DNA from: Cladobotryum mycophilum
Taxonomy: Eukaryota; Ascomycota; Sordariomycetes; Hypocreales; Hypocreaceae
Direction of reading: 5' to 3'
DNA length: 64,000 bases
Assembly: GCA_036429605.1 (NCBI GenBank)
Contig: JAVFKD010000004.1
Coordinates: 2,914,001-2,978,000 of the forward strand
In this document: in pieces, positions 34,616 to 44,783 of the stretch
Numbering within the stretch: position 1 is the first letter of the stretch
How the letters are laid out: each line of letters opens with the position of its first letter
Notes under the pieces: generated by a model
Seen by the model: only the letters and a program-made list of their open reading frames with translations
What the model was told of the DNA's origin: nothing
Database searches by the model: none
Made by a program: the position numbers and the translations under genes

Positions 34616-36068
34616 GGCGACGCTATTAGCTGTCATGGGAGTCGGGGGTGCAGCGTCAAGGGAGGCAAGGGAGGCAGCTGAGGCGACGATCTTCTTGTTA
34701 GGAGGATCTTGCTGTGTTTTGTTTGTAATCGTCGCCTCAGCTTTGCGTTTCCTGGTAGTGGGAGGAATTTTGGCGGTTCTAGAGAGCTGTGAAGGCGAGT
34801 GCAAGTGTAGGGTTGTCGTCGACAGAAACCACCTCCCTCGATGCAGGCAGGCAGGCGGGTAGGTGTAGGTGTAAGGTGTAGGTATAGGTGTAGGTGTAGG
34901 TACCAGGTTATATACAGAACAACGATGAGGGGCTCCAGTCAAAGGGAAGCCGCTACTCGAGATGAAGACACGACGTAACTAAAGAAGTAAAAAGGCGTGA
35001 AGAAGGTTGCAAACAAGGCCGCTTATGGGACAAAGTATAAACGAGTCGGGCGGGAATGGAAATGTATGTATTTATCGGATGGAGGGTTGAGTAAAACAAG
35101 ATCAGGGAGCAGGATAAAGGCAAAAGTCATCAACGTTGGCGCTACAAATGCACTGACGGCTTCAGGCCATGACGAGACGTCGGGATGAGACAAAGCAGAA
35201 GGGAAAGGATTGGGCGTTAGAGGCCGACATGGAATAAGGGCCCGGTTGTTCTTCGGCAATGCTGACTCATATCAGGCAGCTGAGCAACTGATCCCTGGTG
35301 AGTCCTGCCTGGTATGTTCCGCTCGTCTCCATGTCTCCATGTCTCCATCAGCTTGGTATTGGATGATTGTCATCAGGTGGCCAAGCAAAAAAGGAATAAA
35401 ACCGGAACAAAACAAGGCGCAACCAAGTTTTTTTTTGTGGATCAAAGGGCATCCAACCAGGAGACTTGGACTTGTATGCACGTACTTTGATGAAGCCTGA
35501 TGCCTTGAATGGTAGAGAGAGACGCGCCAGAAAAAGAATCGACATCATCCATCACCATGAGACCAAATCTGGGGAACTGCGGCTGCCTGTTGATACATAC
35601 TCGTGCATGCCTAACATGGATCCATCCATCCATGGATTCATCTAGTACCCGCTTGCCGCTGTAACTGTGCCGTCCAGTGGAGTGGCTAAGGTGCAGCCAG
35701 TTAGTTGCGTGGGGAAGTTCGTAGCGCGTTGTTATGAACAGCAGATACCTTACTTGTAGAGAGCCCATCAACGTCCATCCATACCAGCAATGCCTACACA
35801 AGAGCACGCCTATAATTCTTACTGACTTTTCTTTGTTTCAAAGCATCACATGTTTTTTCAGACATGATTCAAGACCGCATTGTTTTCTTAGTCTATTTTT
35901 TACTGCTCTTTATCCCTCCTTCGGCTTATTTTCACTGACTATTATTCAGGGCAGTTCACTATGACATAATGATAGACTCTTCATCCTTGATCCATAGCCA
36001 TGCCATCTAACTACGTACCTATCCTTTTAGGCCTATATCTGATCTCAGCTTTGGTTTGCATCAAACAC
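34616..36068. other. Ariadne upstream region
   Basis: This lies between the Ariadne start and the peroxiredoxin stop, both on the minus strand. It holds the TAGGTG-rich array at 34858-34905, a CTCCATGT repeat near 35326-35346, and short ORFs with no recognisable product. An in-frame extension of the Ariadne ORF to 34942 is open but looks non-coding. Confidence 0.6.
34858..34905. repeat. Imperfect TAGGTG array
   Basis: About seven units of TAGGTG with small variations, 240-290 bases upstream of the Ariadne start codon. It resembles a degenerate telomere-type G-rich repeat but the unit is not TTAGGG. Confidence 0.85.
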
Positions 36069-36821
36069 TCATGCGAGCACATTCTCGGCAAGGGACACTA
36101 TCAACAAATTAGAACTCGGTCTGATTCCAAAAATTCACTGCTGCCAAGGCTGGTCTCACCACTGGCGCCGGTGTTGTCCGGCTCGATAAAGATCTTGGTC
36201 ACTTTACCATCCTCGACCTTGAGGGCAGATCGCTTGGTTCGGGTTCCGCCGAGCACGACAGCAGCATCGTCAAAGCCGAGATCCAGGGCCTTGGTAAGCT
36301 CTGCTGTTGGGTCGGCAATGAAACGGATCTGTAATTGGGTTAGCAGCTGCCATGTGTGTGTTGAACAAACATTTCATCAACGGCAGCAACTTACGCCAGT
36401 CTCACCAGCAGGGTCCAATTGGTCTGCCCAGGCCTTCATACTAGTGTCACAATATCATCAGTGTCTTACCCACGAATTGTCTCTATAAGATTGGGCTGTA
36501 CTGTACTCACACAAATGGGTCATTGACGGCCAGAACGAAAATCTGGCCTGCCTCCTTCAGCTTTGGGTGGTTGATGAATGAGGGCACATGTTGGCCCGAG
36601 CAAGTTCCTGTAAAGGCGCCTGGAACTCCAACAATGTATCCGTTTCCTTTCTGGAACTCCTCGGCCAGGTTGATCTTGGTGGCGGCAGACTTTTCGTACA
36701 CATTGTCAACACTGGGGATCTCGTCGCCGACCTTGACCAAGGCACGCGGAGTAGAGTGAAAGCTACGAGTGGCGGCAGGACGAGCCAGTGCAACGCGGCG
36801 GAAAGATGCTCGGAATGCCAT
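36069..36821 (-). CDS. Mitochondrial PRX5/AHP1-type peroxiredoxin
   Basis: Four exons (36821-36511, 36440-36395, 36328-36160, 36097-36069) join in phase to 184 residues; introns are 70, 66 and 62 bases. The first 27 residues are basic and Ser-rich (MAFRASFRRVALARPAATRS) and look like a mitochondrial presequence. The active-site motif VPGAFTGTCSGQHVPSF has the peroxidatic Cys at residue 74. LAVNDPFVMKAWADQL and FIADPTAELTKALDL follow the family order. The last exon is only 29 bases; without it the ORF would run into an unrelated tail, while with it the protein ends DNTGASVSLAENVLA as the family does. It reduces hydrogen peroxide and alkyl hydroperoxides with thiol donors. The splice model for the last exon is well supported by its match to the family ending. 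Confidence 0.92.
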
Positions 36822-39800
36822 TGTGGATGTTATGAAGCTTATGCAGGATCTTTTTTGAGGTTGGTTCAAGAAATTGTCGTGATTGTAGAGACTTGAAGTG
36901 CGAGCCCAAGAGATTAGATGATGAGATGGCGTCAGTCTGCCCAACAGATAATACTGGGGCATCTATCGGCTTACCTCACTAACCCCACTCCAAGATATTC
37001 AGCGATGCATATGCATACCCTATACGTTCTTCAAAACGAACCACTTCCGTGTCTGTAACGCAAGATAAAAAGACACTGAAAGCGATAAGTGATATCTAAG
37101 CCTGGGCCTGATGATTTAGAATTATGCGCCAAATTTACGAATTAATCGAAATTAGTTGTAAGCCATGAATTTGTTGCTACGAGCAAGAGCAGAATCTTCA
37201 ACGAAAACAAATGCACGCCGTGAGACAATACCTACTGGGTTTGCAACGATACCTATTCGAGGGTAGCACACCACCACCATCCAGATCAAATTGACCAGAG
37301 CTACTAACTTATCGTCGTAAGATTTCCAATCTAAAATGCGCTTTCAAGCTGCCAAGCATCTGATGTTTTTACAATAGTGGTAATTTAGATATTGGCGCGT
37401 GATTCTACGGATTCCTGAAACTGACATACCATCCGGAGTACGGAATAAGATGATAAGGGAAATGCAATTTCTCTGACCCTCGTCCATGTGTCTAAGACTA
37501 TCACAATTACAAAGAAGGACATCTTCAAATTGCTGTGTCGTGGGGGCCGTATCAACAAATGCCACCACGGGTTGCCTGGGGTTTGCTCGGGACCGGGCAG
37601 ATCATACAGAGCACGGTGGATGAGACGGGACGTGCGGCGTGCCGAACCCTTCAAGATCCCAACCACTCGGCCATCCTAGATGTTTGAACCTGAAAGAGCC
37701 AAGGGGGCAAGGGAGGTGGTTTGTCCCCCAGAATATGACAAGAATAGATCAAGAAACGCCACCGTGTAGCGGGAGCAAGGGCCGCCTATGCACGGCAAGA
37801 GAACTGCAATTTTGAAGTTGACGCCTGCGGCTTGCCTTGAGGCAAGGGTTAGGCCTGAGAAACGGCTGGTAGACTTACTTGAAGTAAGACCCCCAAGACT
37901 TCCAAGACCCCTGACGATGATGGTCGGCTGGCGGCAAGGCGGCTTGGACTGCAGCAAGGAGTGGAGAGTGGATGCAGTAAGTCTGCAAGGACGTGGCAAA
38001 CCGTGAAGGGCAGCTATCCGCACAATTGCATTCGGTCCCATCCCACATGGCACAGATGGTCGAAGGATTGCTGATGCTGGTCGCTTCACCGAGAGTCATG
38101 TCTTTGATGTGAGGATTACGGTCCCATCTCCTTAATAAAACGCATTTGCTGACAGGCGAAGACTTATACGACAAACAAGACTTTGATGTTGAACAGAATA
38201 CTCACCCACATAACAACATTAAGATAAGTAGTATATTGGTGGTCAGCTGCAGGGCGTTGGCATGTCTTTACATACACTTAGCACATGTCCTGCAAGGGCG
38301 TCGCACATAATTATGACATGGCCATGGGTCCATTATTAATATGTAATGTTGATCCGGTAATCAGTCAGGGGACGTGTGACGTCGTTATAATCCTTGGGAG
38401 GCGAGAGTCTTGCTGAAAAGAGAATAGGGACGACGGACGTTGGGCCTAACGTTGTCTCTTCTCCTTCGCCTCTAGTAAAAAAAGTACTGAGTCCTGTCGA
38501 CATTTACACGTGGGGTGAGCCGAAACATGTTTGGGGCATACGATCAGGAGAAAGACGAGGAAGAAGAAGAAGAAGCTGAAGAAGAAGGAAAAAAGAGACC
38601 GTTAAGAAGTGTCTTACAATTACAGGCACGTACTTGTTCAAGTATTTCGGTACTTGTACTCTGTATCTTACATGCCTTGTATGAACAGATATGCGTATGA
38701 CAACAAGATATGGATTACTCCGTACTCCGTGCATTGTGCAACGCATGTACATTGCATATTGCAGATGAACACATCCCTAATCTGACCCATCTCATCCGGC
38801 TGAGCTCCACTAAAAGCCCCTGGCGTTGCCCCTGTAACTTTGGAAAATGTGACCACAGACCGTTCATCCACAAGTGGTGCGTTTCAGTGCTCAGGCACAG
38901 TGCAAGATACGGGCTAAGGACGTCATTGCCCCCATCATCCCAATCCACCATGCCAGGCACGCGGTGCAACCTCCGTCACAGCGAATGAGGTGCAAGTACT
39001 TGTACATCCCGGTCTCCCGTACATATATGGACTTGGTACCACATCCCAACCCGCCGCTGGAGAGATGGACGAATATGGCAGGCAAGCAATCCGTCCCTTA
39101 AATTGGATATTTGCGGGGAGACGAGAACAGCTTCCTTTGAGAGAAGATGAAATTTCCGAAGCAGCCACACGAGTTACCCACTGCGTCAAATATTGGTCTT
39201 TTTTGATCAAGGTATGCATGGCATGGCAGTTTTTTTGGGGGTCATTGTAAAGTACTATCCCAAGGATGTACATTGGAAGCAACCTGGACACCTCAACAAC
39301 CCCGCGACGTCTCTGGATTGGGCGCTGGAAAAGGACACTAACGCCTTCTGAAGCAAGATTAGAAGGTACCATTTTTGCTAGGACGCCCCCAGTTCATCTG
39401 ATGTGCCCTGAATTTGGCCGACAGTACCATGGACAAGGTACTACCTAGTAGGTAAGTAGTGAGGGAGAGAGAGGGAGAGGGAGAGTTTGCGGGTGAAAGG
39501 AATCTGAAACAAGACAAGAAGGAATGTAAAGAGGTATCAGTAGAGACAGTGCTTCAACAAAGTATTTAGCATCTGTGTTGACGAGATAATTTACCCTTTT
39601 TAAACAACAAAGAAACATACATAACCCACAACATGGTAAAACACATGCCAAAGATGAAGTATGGATTCATGGGTGTACTTTGTACCTACAAGTATACTGG
39701 GTACCTACCTAGTATTGTACCAGGGGATGCGAGAACCCCTGGCACCGGACTGAGGTTGGTGTAGCCTTGCCGATAGAAACGGGTACTCCGTCCCTTTGAA

Positions 39801-40072
39801 AGGAAAGGGAAAGAAAAAAAAAGATAGTAGCTTCCTTGCCAGAGTTGGGTACCCCAGACCACGCAGCAAAAAGAACCCAGAGCTATACTTGTATTCAGGC
39901 TTCATCTCCTATACTGTTTCCATGTATCCTGTACCTGATACTGATCCAGTATATGTACATGCCAAGAGGCAACGGCGCCTGGGTGGTTTCGCCGTCTTAA
40001 CCACTTTCGCCTAGGCCGTTTGCAGGCACTGACCAACCTGCCTGTCCTAAACCTGACTTGATTTTTTTTCGT

Positions 40073-40135
40073 GCTTGCTTGCTTGCTTGCCTGTCTGTCT
40101 GTCTGTCTGGCTGGTGGTGGTGGTGGTGGTAGGTA
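40073..40135. repeat. TTGC, TGTC and GGT simple repeats in a row
   Basis: Four TTGC units, four TGTC units and about six GGT units follow each other, about 1.25 kb upstream of the RasGAP ATG. Confidence 0.9.
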
Positions 40136-40330
40136 CTAATGTAGGTAGTAGTGCAAGGTACCTTGTTGGTAGTGGGAGTGCCGGTGCTGCATGCTGTCAC
40201 TGTCACTTTACCCTTTTCTCCTTCTCCGTCTCTCCCTCTTTTCCCTTTCTTCCCCCCTCCTCCTCGCTCTCGCGCCTCTGCCTCTCCTCCAAAAGCAGCG
40301 CCCGTCTGCTTTTGCAGTGTGAAAGGTGTT

Positions 40331-40355
40331 GCGTTGCGTTGCGTTGCGCTGCGCT
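40331..40355. repeat. GTTGC pentanucleotide repeat
   Basis: About five units of GTTGC/GCTGC, followed by TG-rich sequence to about 40430. Confidence 0.85.
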
Positions 40356-41369
40356 GTGTGTGCGTGCGTGTGTTAAAGTGTGTGTGCGTGTGTGCGTGCG
40401 TGCTGTGCTGTTGGTGTGCGTGTGTGGCCGTTAAACCCACCACCACCACAACCGTCGCAGCCACATCCAACCAACTTGAACAAACCAAACCAACTTTTGT
40501 CTTGGTGGAACGGCTCTGCTCTGCCATCCCGTCCTTGTCCTGTCTTGTTCTTGTTCGACTACTCCTCCTCACCAGACTACACCACCACCACCACCACAAC
40601 CACCTACTCTACTACTATATACATGCCCGTACCCTTTGGTACCCGGAACCTTTGACACTCCCACCGCCTCGTGGACGTGTTTGCAAAGTGATCGACCGAC
40701 CCAACTGCAAGAAGAACCCGAGTTTGAACCAAAAAAGCTCGCTGCTTTCTTTGTACCGCTACGTAGCGACGACGCCCATTTTTCTCTCCTCGCTCGCCTA
40801 CACAGCAACCGCATTCTCTCTCTCTCCCACCCCCCTTCATGCGCCAGACCATACAATCCCGCCCTTCGAACAAAACCCCCACGCTTAATAACATACCGCT
40901 TCAAACTGGTTTCTTTGCAACTCGTCCCCTGAGAGACCTGAACAGCTGTCTGAGGCGATTGCCATAAATAATCTTTGTTCCCTCGCCATTTGCGTTGGTG
41001 CCTGCCGTCACACGCTATTACGTCCGTCCGTCTCCCACCTTGAACCGGTTGCCCATCGCGGATTGCGAAGCTTTGTATTCCGACAGCCACAATCATTTGC
41101 GTTGTTGCCTTGTTATCGACAGCTATTATACCCAGCGACCGCCGTCAATCGACCGCTTTTATCATTGGGACCTACGAATTTGGATTGCAATTAGATAAAT
41201 GGCCTAGCTCCTCGACGTCTTCGCGTATCATCATCACTCCCCGCCGCCGCAAAAGTGACCTTGCCCGGGCCGCCCAAGACGCAACCGACCTCATCGCCGC
41301 AGACTACTGAGGTCCTGGGGCAGTAGCGACTCCCGAGCCTCGACTTTGCCGTCAAACCTGTGACCGATA

Positions 41370-43947
41370 ATGCCTGTGATGCTACAAACCCCCTCCCGAG
41401 CCTCTACCGGATCAAATTCATCATTCCAACACCTATCACGTCAAAACACCATGTCTTCCTACGATGGCTCGCGCTCGGCGCGACAGTCGAAGCGGTACTC
41501 CATGTCCGCATTATACATGTCCATGTCTGCCAATGAAGGGGAGATGCAGATTGAGGATGACCTTGCCAAAGGTAAATGCCTACTTCCTTGTCCCTAGCCT
41601 TAGCCTGCATGGGATCATGTTTGACTGACTCTCAACCCACAGCGCAAAAGATTCTCAGAGAACTCAAATCCAAGATTTCGTCCCAATCGAAAAAGAACTT
41701 TGTCTTGGAAAAGGATGTGCGATATCTTGACTCAAGAATTGCCTTGCTGATTCAAAACCGCATGGCACTAGAAGAGGTACGTTATTTCCGGGGCAATCAT
41801 GCAGCGTAAACAGTCTCTGACTCTTTGGTAGCAAAACGAAGTCGCTAGCCATCTTGAAGATGCCACCGATGTGCAAGAAGGTGTTTTCCCTAACGATGAC
41901 AAGACACAGAAATACGGAAACCTCATGTTCCTCTTACAATCCGAACCAAGACACATCGCGCATTTGTGCAGGCTTGTTACCATGGCCGAAATCGACTCGC
42001 TTCTTCAGACTGTCATGTTTACAATCTACGGTAACCAGTACGAGAGCCGAGAAGAGCATTTGTTGCTCACCATGTTTCAAGTAAGGCTCTATGCATGATC
42101 CTGAATTCGTGCCTTCAACTAACACTAGCTTCTTAGTCCGTCCTCACATACCAATTCGATAGCACTCCCGACTACTCGTCCTTACTTCGAGCAAATACGC
42201 CGGTATCGCGAATGATGACGACTTATACACGAAGAGGCCCGGGTCAAAGTTTCCTCAAGACTGTTCTGGCAGATAGAATCAACAGTTTGATCGAGTTGCG
42301 AGACTTAGACCTGGAAATCAACCCACTCAAAGTGTACGAGCGCATGATTGAGCAGATTGAGGAAGACACTGGAACGCTGCCCCCGTCTTTGCCCAAGGGC
42401 ATTACTGCCGAACAAGCCGCCGATAACCCTCAGGTCCAAGCCATTATTGAACCGCGATTGACAATGTTGATTGAGATTGCCAATGGCTTCCTTTCGACCA
42501 TTATTGAAGGATTAGAGGAGGCGCCGTACGGTATTAGATGGATCTGCAAGCAGATCAGGAGTCTCACAAAGCGCAAGTATCCAGACGCCAACGACCAAGT
42601 CATTTGTACCCTCATTGGCGGCTTTTTCTTCTTGCGCTTCATCAACCCAGCTATCGTGACACCGAAATCTTACATGCTTATCGATGGAACCCCGGCCGAG
42701 CGACCGCGAAGAACCCTGACCTTGATTGCCAAGATGTTGCAAAATTTGGCAAACAAGCCATCGTATGCCAAGGAACCCTACATGGTGAAGCTACAGGCTT
42801 TCATCCATAAGAACAAGGATAGGATCAACAAGTTCATGCTTGACCTGTGCGAAGTCGGTGATTTCTATGAAAGTTTGGAAATGGATAATTACGTCGCCCT
42901 CTCCAAGAAAGACTTGGAACTCGACATCACTTTGAATGAAATTTACGCCATGCATGCACTCATCGAGAAGCATACCGGGGAGATGTGCAAGGATGAGACG
43001 TCACATCTGTCCATCATCATGTCTGAGCTGGGACCAGCCCCTACTCAGGTGCCACGGAAAGAGAACCGAGTCATTAACCTACCCCTGTTCAGCAGGTGGG
43101 AGACTGCCATTGACGATCTGACCGCGGCACTGGATATTACACAGGAGGAAGTGTTCTTTATGGAAGCCAAATCCATCTTTGTGCAGATTATGCGCACTAT
43201 CCCCCAAAGCAGTGCTGTATCAAGGCGACCGCTGCGACTTGAGAGGGTTGCAGATGCTGCCGCCACGAGCCGAAACGATGCTGTCATGGTTCGAAAGGGT
43301 ATTCGAGCCATGGAGCTGCTCTCTCAATTGCAAGAGTTGGGAGTGATTGATAAGTCTGATCAATTCGACTTGCTGAGGGATGAAGTTGAGCAAGAGCTGC
43401 AGCATCTTGGGTCGTTAAAAGAGGGTGTTATTGCTGAAACTGCCAAGCTTGACGAAGTATACAAGACGATTCGCGACCACAACACGTATTTGGTTGGGCA
43501 GCTTGAAACATACAAGAGTTATCTCCACAACGTGCGATCCCAAAGTGAGGGAACAAAGAGGAAACAGCAAAAGCAACAGGTTCTGGGACCGTACAAATTT
43601 ACGCATCAGCAACTGGAAAAAGAGGGCGTTATTCAGAAGAGCAATGTTCCGGATAACAGACGGGCCAACATCTACTTCAATTTCACAAGCCCCCTTCCGG
43701 GCACCTTTGTCATTTCGTTGCACTACAAGGGTAAGTGGCTCATCAAATCCCTGATTTCATGTCTTGCGATTCTAATCTGATTATAGGCCGAAATCGAGGT
43801 TTGCTGGAACTGGATCTCAAGTTGGATGACTTGCTTGAGATGCAAAAGGATAACCAGGATGAACTTGATCTAGAATACGTCCAGTTCAACGTTCCCAAAG
43901 TTCTTGCCCTGCTCAACAAGAGGTTCGCCCGGAAGAAGGGGTGGTAA
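41370..43947 (+). CDS. gapA: IQGAP-like Ras GTPase-activating protein (GapA/Gap1 type)
   Basis: Five exons (41370-41571, 41643-41776, 41832-42080, 42137-43730, 43787-43947) give 779 residues; introns are 71, 55, 56 and 56 bases. After a Ser-rich N-terminus and a short coiled-coil-like part comes the RasGAP domain. SSLLRANTPVSRM carries the putative arginine finger (Arg213) and LIGGFFFLRFINPAIVTP is the second hallmark. The C-terminal half (about residues 560-779) is the RasGAP C-terminal domain shared with IQGAPs; it ends RFARKKGW. There are no calponin or IQ motifs, so it resembles S. pombe Gap1 and A. nidulans GapA, which turn Ras off and affect cell polarity. No frame breaks. Acting on the Ras-like protein at 1284-2081 is only a possibility. 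Confidence 0.93.
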
Positions 43948-44783
43948 AACCATGAAACTCTCAGCAGCTTACTTCCATCTCGGCTCATATCCATCTATGT
44001 AACACGACTATATGGGGGGAAAAGGAACCCCGGGCGTTAGGGAGCACTGATACCACGGAAAGCTTCGTTACTTATTTTTATCCTGTCTGATAGTGGGAAT
44101 TTGTCGGCCCTGTATTTCATTTGTCGTTTTAGCGATTGTGGGTGGTAGTGATGGCCTATATATACCTTGGTAATCTTTGGAGAAAGCGGTGTGGTATTCT
44201 GTCTGCCCCAGGCTGGTCCATTAGTGGGGAGAGCATTGCGAGAGATATGCGAATGACTGTTTTCTCTTTTGTTTCAATGATTTTGACAGCGTTTTTCTCT
44301 CTCTAGGGTTTTCATAATTATGCGTTGTGGCGAGGCATGCGGTCACTACGTCTTCCTTATTTCCTCCCGTTTACTGTTTGAATGGGAAACCGTGAACATG
44401 GTACATGATATGCTGGATCTCTTTGTTGTTGGCCCATGGGTTTCGCCATGACTTGTTTCTATTCATTTTGTGTGGGTTGCTGGGATGGATGAGGGAGCAT
44501 TGGGTATGGAGGGAAGGGGGAGTGGTTGGATGGATCGAAAAAAACATTGTACAATTAATCACATGAGCTGCTTATCTGTTTTTTTCTTCTCTTCTCTTTC
44601 AATCATCCTTAAACCGTGTTTTTTTTTGTTACGATTGCCTATTCTTTTCTTGTTGTTTCGTACATGAAGTTATACAGATATACCAGACAGATATACAGAG
44701 ATGATCATACAAGGCGTTTCAGTTCGTTAGTTCGTACAAGTGTTTTACTTCTTCTTTCTTTTCTTCTCCTTCTTTTTGGCCGT
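43948..44783. other. Tail-to-tail intergenic region
   Basis: This lies between the stop codons of the RasGAP gene (+) and the CorA-like gene (-). It is T-rich on the right and I see no gene. Confidence 0.65.

Larger units (their letters stand above)
36822..41369. other. 4.5 kb without a recognisable gene, including the RasGAP leader
   Basis: This lies between the peroxiredoxin start (-) and the RasGAP start (+), so it holds two promoters. It includes one exact TACTCCGTA word (38716-38724), TACCTA-type words near 39436-39720, TTGC/TGTC/GGT simple repeats at 40073-40135, a GTTGC repeat at 40331-40355, and a C/T-rich leader before the RasGAP ATG. ORFs such as 40151-40888 are low-complexity and were rejected. 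No transposon or RNA gene was recognised. Confidence 0.55.

Noticed and set aside
40151..40888. 245-codon ORF upstream of RasGAP
   Set aside because: Made mostly of translated simple repeats and C/T-rich leader; no ATG at its start and no family resemblance.
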